The notes: generated by a model from the letters alone, not told the origin. 64,000 nucleotides of DNA from Gemmatimonadota bacterium (GCA_009840005.1 VXOR01000061.1:79724-143723), one strand, 5' to 3'; shown: positions 35,544-44,057, numbered from the stretch's first letter. Program-made: numbers and translations.

Positions 35544-35867
35544 ATGACAACGGAAACCCTGAATCAACACATTGAGATCACCCCGGGCATATCAAGTGGC
35601 AAACCCCGCATTGCCGGTCGTCGAATCACTGTGGAGAATATCGTCATCTGGCACGAGCGCCTGGGCAAGAGCGCCGACGAAATCGCCGGTGATTACGACA
35701 TAACCCTGGCGGATGTGTATGCGGCATTGGCTTACTATTTCGATCACCAGAATGAGATTGACCGATCGCTCGAAGAGAGTCGAGCATTTGTAAATACCTT
35801 ACGCCAAAAATCCCCTTCGAAGCTTCCGCAAAAGATTCAAGACCTGACGCAACGTGGCCAAGATTAA
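35544..35867 (+). CDS. DUF433 antitoxin-like protein
   Basis: A 107-aa DUF433 protein, family of small winged-helix antitoxins usually paired with DUF5615 PIN-like toxins. The core is HIEITPGISSGKPRIAGRRI, then VENIVIWHERLGKSADEIAG and YDITLADVYAALAYYFDHQ. It is intact. I chose the ATG at 35544 because AGAGGA is 7 nt upstream. A DUF5615 reading frame starts inside its last codons but is truncated. Confidence 0.85.
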   Translation: MTTETLNQHIEITPGISSGKPRIAGRRITVENIVIWHERLGKSADEIAGDYDITLADVYAALAYYFDHQNEIDRSLEESRAFVNTLRQKSPSKLPQKIQDLTQRGQD

Positions 35868-36000
35868 GTTTTTCACGGATGAGAATGTCTCCAGAGCAGT
35901 TGTGAAGGGGCTACGTCGAAGAGGTGCGAGACGCAGCGCTTTGCCATTTCAACGACACCATGCCGCGGCCCAAGTTAATTCGCCTTCACTTCGTGCGTGA
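35854..36000 (+). pseudogene. Truncated DUF5615 PIN-like toxin
   Basis: A GTG at 35854 begins AKIKFFTDENVSRAVVKGL, the N-terminus of DUF5615 PIN-like proteins including the first acidic residues. After GLRRRGA the family pattern stops and an unrelated tail of about 20 residues ends at 36000. Family members are about 110 aa, so only a third remains and the remaining acidic catalytic residues are lost. The overlap with the DUF433 gene is the normal arrangement. Confidence 0.75.
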
Positions 36001-36015
36001 TGAGGTTCGCTTAGT

Positions 36016-36282
36016 ATGAAGTTGCCTAGCGCACTAAAACCCTATTTCGAAATGAAGGACTCCGGCGTCGAGTGGCTGGGGAATGCGCCGGCGCATTGGG
36101 ATATCGAGCGGGCAAAGTGGCTATTTCAGAGAATGGAGCGACTAGTTCGAGAAGAAGATGAGGTCGTCACATGCTTTCGCGATGGTGTTGTGACACTTCG
36201 CAAAAACCGGCGTGAGTTGGGGTTTACAGAATCCCTAAAAGAATTGGCTATCAGGGCATCCGTGCTGGGGATCTCGTAATAC
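36016..36282 (+). pseudogene. Type I restriction-modification specificity subunit HsdS, 5' remnant
   Basis: The start MKDSGVEWLGNAPAHWDIER and VTCFRDGVVTLRKNRRELGF match HsdS N-terminal target-recognition domains. A one-base loss near 36239 shifts the frame after ESLKE; the expected continuation [13 protein letters not shown] is visible in the +1 frame. The coding sequence is then cut by the IS982-type element at 36283. About 85 of an expected 400 residues survive. Confidence 0.85.
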
Positions 36283-36709
36283 AACGTGAGTTCGGGTTAA
36301 GCAGCCTCTACTTGGAGCGGTCGAAGGCATCAACTCGACAAAGCGTCCGTAGCTAACTAATCGGGGAAAAGCATCCCGTAGATGCTGACACGCATAATGG
36401 AGGTAGAAGGCTTTGAAATCCCGGTAATGGGACTGATGAGCAGTCCGGCCACACTTGTTGTGGCCGCCAACCAAATCAACAGCGTCATAAGCTCACTCAA
36501 ACACAGCCGACCAGCCCGACGGCGGCGACAGCATCCGGTCGTCAGTTGGTGGCCAATCCATTGCTGCTCAAAGGCTTGGCAAAAATCATCGACGTGGCAA
36601 AACAATTCGACTAAATTCATCGCGAGGGCTCCTCGATGGCTAGGTTATAGGATGTGCAAACCTAAATTTAGCCAAAAAGGATGCCCTCACCTTAAACCGA
36701 ACTCACGTT
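36283..36709. mobile_element. Internally deleted IS982-family element with terminal inverted repeats
   Basis: The ends AACGTGAGTTCGGGTTAAG (36283-36301) and the complement of CTTAAACCGAACTCACGTT (36691-36709) match at 18 of 19 positions. Inside, on the minus strand, the IS982-type transposase N-terminus (MNLVELFCHVDDFCQAFEQQ) is readable from 36620, is broken by about 35 foreign bases containing GGCCACAACAAGTGTGGCC (a dyad), continues in another frame ([20 protein letters not shown], then [14 protein letters not shown]), and stops where the rest, including the catalytic core, is missing. At 427 bp it is a MITE-like derivative. No clear target duplication is seen. Confidence 0.82.
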
Positions 36710-36712
36710 ATT

Positions 36713-36901
36713 ATAATAAAAGTCCGGGAGGTTTTGAGACGGCTGCATGAGGACGGATGGTACGAGGTCCGTCGTCGTGGGAGTCACCGGGTGATGCGAC
36801 ACCCTACCAAGCGAGGCATAGTTGTAGTGGCTGGGAATTTAAACGCAGACATGAAGGCCGGTACGCTCAGCCAAGTGCTCAAACAAGCCGGCTTGAAATA
36901 G
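36713..36901 (+). pseudogene. HicA-type toxin that has lost its start codon
   Basis: From KVREVLRRLHEDGWYEVRRR onward, through GSHRVMRHPTKRG, the sequence is a normal HicA mRNA-interferase of about 60 aa including the catalytic His of the GSH motif. The expected ATG is absent: the codons before KVR are ATA ATA, directly next to the end of the IS982-type element at 36709. It may be untranslated or start at a rare codon. The hicB partner follows and is intact. Confidence 0.75.
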
Positions 36902-36920
36902 AACTACATGGAGAGTGAAG

Positions 36921-37142
36921 ATGGCACAGACTGAGTATCTGATCATTGTAGAGAAATACGGCCCCGGAGCGTATGGAGCCTATGTACCGGAGCTTCCGGG
37001 CATCGGTGTTGCCGGGGAGACCGAGGATGAGGTGCGTGACCTAGTCGCCGACGCGATTAGGCTGTATCTCGATGAGCTTGAGCGGGATGGTGATCTGGCG
37101 GCGGATTCGGTTGTGGTGAACCACTACATAGTTACGGTTTGA
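36921..37142 (+). CDS. HicB family antitoxin
   Basis: A 73-aa HicB: EYLIIVEKYGPGAYGAYVPE, then LPGIGVAGETEDEVRDLVAD, the partial RNase-H-like fold that neutralises HicA. It lacks a long C-terminal DNA-binding extension. I chose the ATG at 36921 because GGAGAG lies 5 nt upstream; a GTG two codons earlier is in frame. It follows the start-less hicA by 19 nt. Confidence 0.87.
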   Translation: MAQTEYLIIVEKYGPGAYGAYVPELPGIGVAGETEDEVRDLVADAIRLYLDELERDGDLAADSVVVNHYIVTV

Positions 37143-37208
37143 CCACAGACGTCTGGCGGACGCCGAGGAATCGGCAGCAGAGTACACAATCGCAAAGGAG
37201 GTGACCGT

Positions 37209-37451
37209 ATGACAGACTGGAGCAAGTGCCCGGCGGTGGAGAGCGTACCCGGCAGGGTAAGCGGCAACTGGGTGTTCAAGGGCACTCGCTTGCCGGTGTA
37301 CACCCTCTTCGAGAACCTTGCGGCGGGCGCGACCATCCACGACTTCATCGAGTGGTTCGGCGGGGTTGATGAATCGGAGGTGGAGGCGGTGCTGGAGTAC
37401 GTCGCTCAGGAACTCCGGGCCCAAGTCGCCCATGCACATCCTGTTCGATAA
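37209..37451 (+). CDS. DUF433 antitoxin-like protein
   Basis: An 80-aa protein with the DUF433 core GNWVFKGTRLPVYTLFENLA, then GATIHDFIEWFGGV and EVEAVLEYVAQEL. AAAGGAGGTGACCGT gives a strong RBS before the ATG at 37209. Its last codons overlap the start of a truncated DUF5615 frame. It is a second, different DUF433 gene within 2 kb of the first. Confidence 0.85.
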   Translation: MTDWSKCPAVESVPGRVSGNWVFKGTRLPVYTLFENLAAGATIHDFIEWFGGVDESEVEAVLEYVAQELRAQVAHAHPVR

Positions 37452-37566
37452 CGGGACGCCCAGGCAGCTACGCCTCCGGCTCTTCGGCCATGTCGTCGCA
37501 GAGGCCAAGGAGCGCGGCTGGGACGGGATGGCCGCACCGCCGGAGGTGTTGCCCATCGGCCAATGA
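37432..37566 (+). pseudogene. Truncated DUF5615 PIN-like toxin
   Basis: The ATG at 37432 begins HILFDNGTPRQLRLRLFGHV, the DUF5615 N-terminus, and continues with VAEAKERGWDGMA, after which a short unrelated tail ends in TGA at 37566. Only 44 of about 110 residues are present, and the central and C-terminal acidic residues are missing. It overlaps the DUF433 gene by 20 nt in the usual way and its stop overlaps a downstream open frame. Confidence 0.75.
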
Positions 37567-37607
37567 GCACCTATATTGTGCTACACAGAAACTGTGAGAC
37601 TGTGAAT

Positions 37608-37946
37608 ATGAAGAACATCACCGTATCCATCGACGAACAGACCCACCGGCTCGCCCGCATCCGGGCGGCGGAGTTGGACACCTCGGTATCGGCCCTCGTG
37701 CGAGACTACCTGAAGAGTCTGGTTGCGGACCGCGCCGGCGGCACAGCCGACAACGGGCCGGTCACGGAGCCAGAGGCCGAGCGTCGGCGTAGGATGTTGA
37801 GCGAGGCCATTGAGAAAATCCGCACCACTTCGCCCGGATTCAGGGCCGCCGACAACCTGCCTCGCGAAGAACTGTACGACCGAGCCAGAGCCAGAGCCGA
37901 AGCTCAGGCAGCGGCCGCCGAAGACGAAGGCCGCAAGCGCGGGTAA
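37608..37946 (+). CDS. Ribbon-helix-helix (CopG-type) antitoxin
   Basis: A 112-aa protein whose N-terminus MKNITVSIDEQTHRLARIRA, then AAELDTSVSALVRDYLKSLV, is a ribbon-helix-helix DNA-binding domain. The C-terminal part is charged and Ala/Arg/Glu-rich, as expected for a toxin-wrapping tail. I chose the ATG at 37608; an upstream in-frame ATG lies inside the truncated toxin gene. The PIN-domain gene begins 5 nt after its stop, so the pair is a VapBC-type module. Confidence 0.85.
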   Translation: MKNITVSIDEQTHRLARIRAAELDTSVSALVRDYLKSLVADRAGGTADNGPVTEPEAERRRRMLSEAIEKIRTTSPGFRAADNLPREELYDRARARAEAQAAAAEDEGRKRG

Positions 37947-37951
37947 GTGCC

Positions 37952-38365
37952 GTGCGCTTTGTCGATACGAACGTCCTGATATACGCGGCCAGCCCCGCTC
38001 CTGATGAAGCCGACAAGCAGCGTTCGGCCCAGCGGCTGCTGGAAGAGGGAGACCTTGCGTTGTCCGTCCAAGTGCTCCAAGAGTTCTATCACCAAGCAAC
38101 CCGTTCCAACCGCCTTGGAGCGATCACTCAAGAAGATGCGCTGCAATTCATCGAGAGCATCAGGCACTTTCCAGTGCAAGACATCACTCTCGATGTGTTC
38201 CATGCCGCCACCTCCATCAGCCGACGCTTTCGGCTGTCTTATTGGGACGGCGCGATCCTTGCCGCAGCCCGGACCCTCGGCTGCGACGCGGTCTATTCTG
38301 AAGACCTCAGCTCGGAACAGGACTACGATGGCCTCCGGGTCATAGACCCGTTCACGGACCAGTAG
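37952..38365 (+). CDS. VapC-type PIN-domain ribonuclease toxin
   Basis: A 137-aa PIN protein with the acidic quartet in place: Asp in RFVDTNVLIYAAS near 4, Glu in VQVLQEFYHQA near 44, Asp in LSYWDGAILAAA near 99 and Asp in YSEDLSSEQDYDG near 118. It starts with GTG at 37952, 5 nt after the ribbon-helix-helix antitoxin gene. This is the only toxin in the island that looks fully intact. Confidence 0.9.
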   Translation: MRFVDTNVLIYAASPAPDEADKQRSAQRLLEEGDLALSVQVLQEFYHQATRSNRLGAITQEDALQFIESIRHFPVQDITLDVFHAATSISRRFRLSYWDGAILAAARTLGCDAVYSEDLSSEQDYDGLRVIDPFTDQ

Positions 38366-38373
38366 TCTTCACA

Positions 38374-40452
38374 GTGCCCACCGACACCTCCGAACGCGGC
38401 CTCGAACGCCTCATCTGCACAACCCTAACCGGCCATCCCTGCGACCCACCTTTAGGTCCCACCGTAGGCGAACCACCTGCCCGCTATGCCGGAGTCGGTT
38501 GGGCTGGCGGCAATTTCCACGACTACGACCGCGAATACTGCGTCGATTCAGCCCAACTCTCCGCCTTCCTGCACGCAACCCAACCCGAAGCAGCAGAATC
38601 CCTCGACTTGTCCGAGGCCAGCCCCACGCGCCGCCGATTCCTAGCCCGGCTCCAAGGCGAAATCAGCAAACGCGGCACCATCGACCTGCTGCGCCACGGC
38701 ATCAAGCACGAAGCGCACAACCTATACCTATTCTACGCCACACCTTCAGCCGATAACCCAGAAGCCCAAGAGCGCTTCAAACAGAACCGCTTCACAGTCA
38801 CCCACCAACTAATCGGCCTAGAGAAAGACAGCGCTCCAGTCTTCGACTCAATCATCGTCGTCACCGACCGCCTCATCCTCGACCGCCAGATCCGCGACAC
38901 CATCAAGCAGTATTCCCAAGTGTCGGCGACAGTCGGACACGCCGAGCGCTCAGGCGACCTGCGCCGGTTCATCGAGAGCGGCAAGAAAATCATCATCTCG
39001 ACGATCCAGAAATTCCCCTTCATCCTCGACATGCTCGCCCACTACATGCCAGTGCAGAGCTACTACAAGCTCGCCAAAACAGTGGAAGAAGACCCGGAGT
39101 TCGACGTCAATAAGGCCCAAAAGAAATTGCGCCGCTTCGTCGAGAGCAGCGACCACGCAATTGGCCTCAAAGCCCAGATCATGGTTGACCACTTCCACGA
39201 CCAAGTGCTGGCGCAGAAAAAAATCGGCGGCGCGGCGCGGGCAATGGTGGTCACCAACGGCATCGAACGGGCAATCCAGTACTACCACGCAATCCGCAAC
39301 TACCTGCAGGAGCGCAAGAGCCGCTACTAGGCCCTCGTCGCCTTCTCCGGAGAGAAAGTCACCGAAGCCTCGCTAAACGGCTTCCCCTCCGCCCAGATCG
39401 CCGGGCAGTTCCAAGAAGACCCCTACCGCTTCCTAGTCTGCGCCGACAAGTTCCAAACCGGGTACGACGAACCATTGCTGCACACCATGTACGTGGACAA
39501 AACCCTATCCAGCATCAAGGCGGTACAAACCCTCTCCCGCCTCAACCGGGCGCATCCCAAGAAGCACGACGTATTCGTACTCGATTTCCTCAACGACGCC
39601 GACACCATCCGCGACGCCTTCGCCTCCTACTACCGCGCGACGATCCTAGCCGACGAGACCGACCCCAACAAACTGCACGACCTGCAGACGAGCCTGGACC
39701 GCGCCCCAGTCTATTCCGACGAGCAGATCGACGACTTTGTCGCCCGCTACCTCTCCGGTGCCCAGCGCGACCAACTCGACCCAATCCTCGACTCCTGCGT
39801 GGCGGCCTACAAAACCGATCTGGACGAGGACGGCCAAGTAGAATTCAAAGGCAACGCCAAGGGCTTCGTCCGCACCTATGCCTTCCTCTCGTCCGTGCTT
39901 CCCTACAACGACGCCGACTGGGAAAAACGCTCGATCTTCCTGAACTTCCTGATCCCGAAGCTACCGGCCCCTGAAGAAGAGGACCTGTCGAAGGGCATCC
40001 TCGACGCCATCGACTTGGACAGCTATCGGGCCGAGAAGCAGGCAATACAGCAGATCCTGCTGCCGGACGAGGACGCCGAAGTCGATCCAGTACCGACCAC
40101 CGGCGGGGTTCACCGCACCGAGCCGGAGCTGGACCGGCTCTCAAACATCCTCAAAACCTTCAACGACCTCTTCGGCGACATCGCCTGGGAGGATGCCGAC
40201 CGCGTGGGGGAACTCATCACCAAGACCATCCCGGCCCGAGTGGCGGCAAACGCTGCCTTCAAGAATGCGCGGCAAAACTCGGACGCCGCCAACGCTCGCA
40301 TCGAACACGACAAGGTGCTGCGGCAAGTCATGACGGACATTATGAAGGACGACACCGAGCTCTTCAAGCAGTTCATGGACGACCCCGGCTTTAAGTGCTG
40401 GATGACCGAAAAGGTGTTCGAGTTGGCCAGCGAGCAAGCAGCCGTCGACTAA
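38374..40452 (+). pseudogene. Type I restriction endonuclease subunit HsdR, internally deleted
   Basis: The N-terminus (RGLERLICTTLTG...) and nuclease-domain lead-in LLRHGIKHEAHNLYLFYATP are HsdR-like. At about residue 138 NRFTVT joins directly to HQLIGLEKDSAPVFDSIIVV, so the segment normally holding the nuclease core and Walker A is gone. STIQKFPFILD then joins MLAHYMPVQSYYKLAKTVEE, so the DEAH-box region is gone too. A TAG at 39328-39330 interrupts the frame after ERKSRY; the C-terminal part (from ALVAFSGEKVTEASLNGFPS to 40452) remains open. The large deletions preserve the reading frame. The product cannot translocate or cut DNA. Confidence 0.88.
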
Positions 40453-40463
40453 ACCCGAGCGAC

Positions 40464-40579
40464 GGCGCGGTTTTTTCCGTCGGCTCCGTTTCGCCTCGCG
40501 CATTACCACAAACGTCATCGAGTGCTTTGTCTCGGCATAGCCAAGTCACCCATTTGGCCTTATCTTTAAGTGTTTTTAG
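40464..40579 (+). repeat. Right flanking direct repeat
   Basis: Starting with GGCGCGGTTTTTTCCGTCGG, this copies the 3' end of the dimethylformamidase-like gene (34462-34607) including the equivalent of its stop region and 3' flank, but lacks about 36 nt internally and has drifted. It begins 11 nt after the hsdR remnant stop and ends just before queF. Confidence 0.8.
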
Positions 40580-40601
40580 GCTGTTAGGAGACGAAATTTT
40601 C

Positions 40602-40955
40602 ATGGCTACCGAGCCGAGCAAAGACCTAGCGGTTTTTGCCAATCCCCATCCGGACCGCGACTACACAATCGAATTCTCGTGTCCGGAATTCACTTCGATA
40701 TGTCCCGTAACTGGGCAACCTGATTTCGGCACCATCCACATCCACTACGTGCCCGACCAACAGTGCATTGAGCTCAAATCGCTCAAACTCTACCTGTGGT
40801 CCTTTCGCCAAGAAGGCGCTTACTACGAAGCAGTCACCAACACCATTCTCAACGATTTGGTGGCCGCCTGTGCGCCGCGACGCATGACTGTAGTGGGAGA
40901 ATTCAACGTGCGCGGAGGTATCTCCGCCGTTGTGACGGCCGAATTTGCCGCGTAG
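40602..40955 (+). CDS. queF: NADPH-dependent 7-cyano-7-deazaguanine reductase QueF
   Basis: Reduces preQ0 to preQ1 in queuosine synthesis. It is the short, type I QueF of 117 aa. The catalytic Cys lies in [14 protein letters not shown] near residue 35, with the Asp 7 residues on and the QueF signature [20 protein letters not shown] at about 55-75. TAGGAG is 11 nt before the ATG. It follows the right flank of the restriction/toxin island; queC lies on the other side, so the two were probably closer before the insertion. Confidence 0.95.
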   Translation: MATEPSKDLAVFANPHPDRDYTIEFSCPEFTSICPVTGQPDFGTIHIHYVPDQQCIELKSLKLYLWSFRQEGAYYEAVTNTILNDLVAACAPRRMTVVGEFNVRGGISAVVTAEFAA

Positions 40956-41000
40956 CCCTAACGCCCGGAGACATATCAACTTATCGAATGGAGACTTACA

Positions 41001-41858
41001 ATGGAAGAAGTACGCCAAGACGCCGCTGAGACGGCAGAAGAAGGATCGGAGGAAAACAGCAGCCGCCAGGACCGGGCCTGGTTTCCCTACATCACCAAGG
41101 TGCAGTTCGAGCGATTTCTCTCGCGGCTAGAGACCAAAATTCCCGACCAAATCGACCGCGACTACGTGCGGCCTATTATCCGCACCCCGTCGATGATTCA
41201 CCGCTTTTTGCGCGGCATCGAATCCATGAACCTAACCGACCGCGACCAAAAGCCCACGGACCTGCTGTTGCGAATCGTCCCCAAAGAGACACGCAGATTC
41301 GCGTTCGCCGACGTGGTCCGCGACCTGTACAAAGATCTGCTGCCGGAGTGGGAACAGAGCAACGGCAACATGAGCGACGACGCAATTGTCGATTACTTCC
41401 GCAATCGCACTGGCATGGGGCGCGATTCGGCCAACAAGATGAAGATGTTTTTCAAGTACCTCGTCGCCGAGGCTGATTTCGGCGACCCTTCCGACGCGCA
41501 AGAAGAAGCAGCGGCAGCCGAACCCGCCCCCCAAGACGAACCTCCCGAAACGCCCGAACCCACGCCCCGAGAAAGTCGCAGCCGCCGCGAACCCGCCCCC
41601 AAGGAGCGCTCCGGGCGCGACGGACGCACTAAGCGCACCACCTCCGAACGACAAGAGCGACAACAACAAGAACGCTCAGAACGCTCAGAACGCTCTTCAG
41701 ATCGCCAAGAACGCCCCCTGACCGAGACGCAACGAGCCTATCTAGAAACCCTCCAATCCATGGTCCAGATCAAAATTGACGGCGACTGGGACGAAGACAT
41801 GATCCGCCTCGCCTTCGATCGCCTAGAGCGGCTCTTCGACCGCTTGCGGCGCGCCTGA
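41001..41858 (+). CDS. DUF5343-like protein with disordered linker
   Basis: A 285-aa protein. Residues about 27-165 match the DUF5343 pattern: FPYITKVQFERFLSRLETKI, then IIRTPSMIHRFLRGIESMNL, VVRDLYKDLLPEW and DYFRNRTGMGRDSANKMKMF. This resembles a winged-helix-like unit. Residues about 170-240 are a Pro/Glu then Arg/Ser/Glu/Gln low-complexity region. A short helical tail follows (LTETQRAYLETLQSMVQIKI). Function unknown; DUF5343 proteins are often found near mobile or defence genes, and one lies here beside the restriction/toxin island. It starts 45 nt after queF. Confidence 0.7.
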   Translation: MEEVRQDAAETAEEGSEENSSRQDRAWFPYITKVQFERFLSRLETKIPDQIDRDYVRPIIRTPSMIHRFLRGIESMNLTDRDQKPTDLLLRIVPKETRRFAFADVVRDLYKDLLPEWEQSNGNMSDDAIVDYFRNRTGMGRDSANKMKMFFKYLVAEADFGDPSDAQEEAAAAEPAPQDEPPETPEPTPRESRSRREPAPKERSGRDGRTKRTTSERQERQQQERSERSERSSDRQERPLTETQRAYLETLQSMVQIKIDGDWDEDMIRLAFDRLERLFDRLRRA

Positions 41859-41868
41859 TCCAAATAGA

Positions 41869-41901
41869 GTTCGCGCCTGCGAAACAATCGTAGGCGCGAA
41901 C
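41869..41901 (+). terminator. Strong hairpin after the DUF5343-like gene
   Basis: GTTCGCGCCT (41869-41878) pairs exactly with AGGCGCGAAC (41892-41901) across a 13-nt loop. No U-tract follows, so intrinsic termination is doubtful; it may be an interspersed palindrome. Confidence 0.45.
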
Positions 41902-41915
41902 GATGGGACATCTTT

Positions 41916-43055
41916 ATGAACAACTACCGCATTGCGATTATCGGCCTCGGCGGCATGGGCGGGCACCATGCGGAGGCCGTACAGTTAGAGGCAAACTGCG
42001 AGCTGGTCGCCGGAGCAGAAATCGACCCCGAGCGAGCGGCGGCATGGGGAGAGCGCTTTGGCGTCAACGCGCTCTACGACGACTACGAGAAGATGCTTGA
42101 TGAGCAACAGCCCAACATCGTCATCGTCCCAACCCAAGCACCCATGCACCACCAGCCGACGATTGCCGCAGCCCAGCGCGGCATCCACGTGTTCTGCGAA
42201 AAGCCGATTGCCTTGAATCTCATCGAAGCCGACGAGATGGTTGCAACCTGCGACCAACACGGCGTCAAGTTTGCCATCAACCACATCAAACGCGCCAGCC
42301 CGTACAATCGCCACGTCCTCTCGCTGATCGACCAAGGCGCAATCGGCCAAGTGGTGTTGCTGCAAGCAACCGACAAAGGGGGCCGCAAGGTGGGCAACTC
42401 GCTGATGGAGATGGGGACTCATCTCTACGATTGGGTGCGTCTGTTCGGCGGCGATGTCGAGTGGACGCACGCGCACCTCGTGCAAATGGATGGACGCGAA
42501 TCAACCGTCGATGACATCAAACACACCCAAGAGGTACACCCGAAAGACCGCGATGCGGGGATTGTGCTCGGCGAGCGCGGGCACGCCTCGTTCCGCTTTG
42601 CCAACGGCATCCATGCGGACGTGCAGTTCCTCGCCCAGCCCCAGACCAACGACAACGGCTACGGCATTGACATCATCGGCACCGAAGGGCGCATCGCCGT
42701 GCGGGAGAGCGTGGGCACGATGATGTTCATCCACAAAGGACAACACAAAACGCCGGCCGAGGCGTGGGAACCCGTGCACCTGCCAGCCGAAGACCTCGAC
42801 GAGCAGGGCAATCCACGCGATAGGACATCCATACGCTTGCTCTTGCAACGCCTCATGCTGCGCGACCTCATCGCCGCCATTGAGGAAGATCGGGATCCGT
42901 TCGCCAGCGGCAAGGACGGTCGGGATTGTCTCGAAATGATACAAGCGACGTGGGAGTCACATCGACGGCAGGCACGAGTGTACATGCCGCTAACGCCGCG
43001 CGAACACCCGCTTGAGCGATGGCGGAGAGAAGCGCACGCCGGCGCGATCAATTAA
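41916..43055 (+). CDS. Gfo/Idh/MocA family oxidoreductase
   Basis: NAD(P)-dependent sugar- or polyol-type dehydrogenase of 379 aa. The Rossmann motif IAIIGLGGMGGHHAEAV is at residues 5-21, followed by the family EKPIAL sequence near 90 (CEKPIALNLIEADEM) with the conserved Lys of EKP. The second-domain MEMGTHLYDWVRLFGGD near 160 carries the catalytic His-containing segment. Substrate is unknown. It is the last plus-strand gene before the convergent accA. Confidence 0.9.
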   Translation: MNNYRIAIIGLGGMGGHHAEAVQLEANCELVAGAEIDPERAAAWGERFGVNALYDDYEKMLDEQQPNIVIVPTQAPMHHQPTIAAAQRGIHVFCEKPIALNLIEADEMVATCDQHGVKFAINHIKRASPYNRHVLSLIDQGAIGQVVLLQATDKGGRKVGNSLMEMGTHLYDWVRLFGGDVEWTHAHLVQMDGRESTVDDIKHTQEVHPKDRDAGIVLGERGHASFRFANGIHADVQFLAQPQTNDNGYGIDIIGTEGRIAVRESVGTMMFIHKGQHKTPAEAWEPVHLPAEDLDEQGNPRDRTSIRLLLQRLMLRDLIAAIEEDRDPFASGKDGRDCLEMIQATWESHRRQARVYMPLTPREHPLERWRREAHAGAIN

Positions 43056-43081
43056 AGCGCAGTTCCCAAACACCGCTGGGA

Positions 43082-44044
43082 CTATTCCCCAAAGCGGGCC
43101 ATCGCCGCGAACTTGTCTAGCCGCTGGGCCACTAGCGCCTCTGGAGTGAGTCGCCGAAGCTCGGCTAGGGCATCTTGTACTTGGCGTTTGAGCGCGGCGG
43201 CGGCAGCATCCCAGTCGTGGTGCGCACCACCCAACGGCTCCGGCACAATGCGGTCGATGATACCCTGCTGCTTCAGGTCTTTAGCCGTGAGCTTGAGGGC
43301 TTCGGCCGCCTCCTCTCGGCGCTCGCGCACCTTGAACAGGATCGTCGAACAGCTCTCCGGCACAATTACCGAATAACAGGCGTGCTCCAGCATCAGGATC
43401 CGGTCGCCGACCGTGATGCCAATGGCACCGCCGCTGAAGGCCTGGCCGATAATAGCCACGACGATGGGCACCGGCAGATGCGACATTTCGTAGAGATTGC
43501 GGGCGATGGCCTCGGCTTGGCCCCGCTCCTCGGCCTCAATCCCGGGATAGGCACCCGAGGTATCGACCAAGGTCAAGACTGGCAATTTGAACTTGGCCGC
43601 CATCTGCATCAGGCGACGGGCCTTGCGATACCCTTCTGGATGCGGCATGCCAAAGTTGCGCTTTTGCCGCTCTTCGAGGTTGCGTCCACTCTGGATGCCG
43701 ATGACCATGACCGACTCGTCGTCCAGTCGCGCTGGCCCGCCGATGACGGAGGGGTCGTCGGCAAAGAAGCGGTCACCGTGTAACTCGGTAAAATCGGACA
43801 GCATCCGCTCGACGTAATCGAGCGCGTACGGGCGGTTCGGGTGCCGGGCGATCTGCACCCGCTGCCAAGGCCTGAGATTAGCGTAGATTTCTCTGCGCTT
43901 CTTCGCAGCCTGCGCTTCGAGCTTGCGCACACCCTCATCCAAATTCAAGCCATCGGCTTCGGCTTGGCTTTTTAGCTCGTCGATTTTCTTTTGTAGCTCG
44001 ACGAGATCGCGTTCAAAATCGAGGTAAAATCCACTGTTATTCAC
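43082..44044 (-). CDS. accA: Acetyl-CoA carboxylase carboxyltransferase subunit alpha
   Basis: AccA transfers the carboxyl group from carboxybiotin to acetyl-CoA in the first step of fatty-acid synthesis. The 320-aa protein has the N-terminal coiled coil and all expected blocks: RPYALDYVERMLSDFTELHG, DTSGAYPGIEAEERGQAEAI, IGQAFSGGAIGITVGDRILM and YSVIVPESCSTILF. It starts with GTG at 44044, with AGGAGG 8 nt upstream. It is the last gene of the long minus-strand amino-acid operon and converges with the Gfo/Idh/MocA gene. accD is not in the window. Confidence 0.96.
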   Translation of the reverse strand: MNNSGFYLDFERDLVELQKKIDELKSQAEADGLNLDEGVRKLEAQAAKKRREIYANLRPWQRVQIARHPNRPYALDYVERMLSDFTELHGDRFFADDPSVIGGPARLDDESVMVIGIQSGRNLEERQKRNFGMPHPEGYRKARRLMQMAAKFKLPVLTLVDTSGAYPGIEAEERGQAEAIARNLYEMSHLPVPIVVAIIGQAFSGGAIGITVGDRILMLEHACYSVIVPESCSTILFKVRERREEAAEALKLTAKDLKQQGIIDRIVPEPLGGAHHDWDAAAAALKRQVQDALAELRRLTPEALVAQRLDKFAAMARFGE

Positions 44045-44057
44045 CGGACAAACCTCC

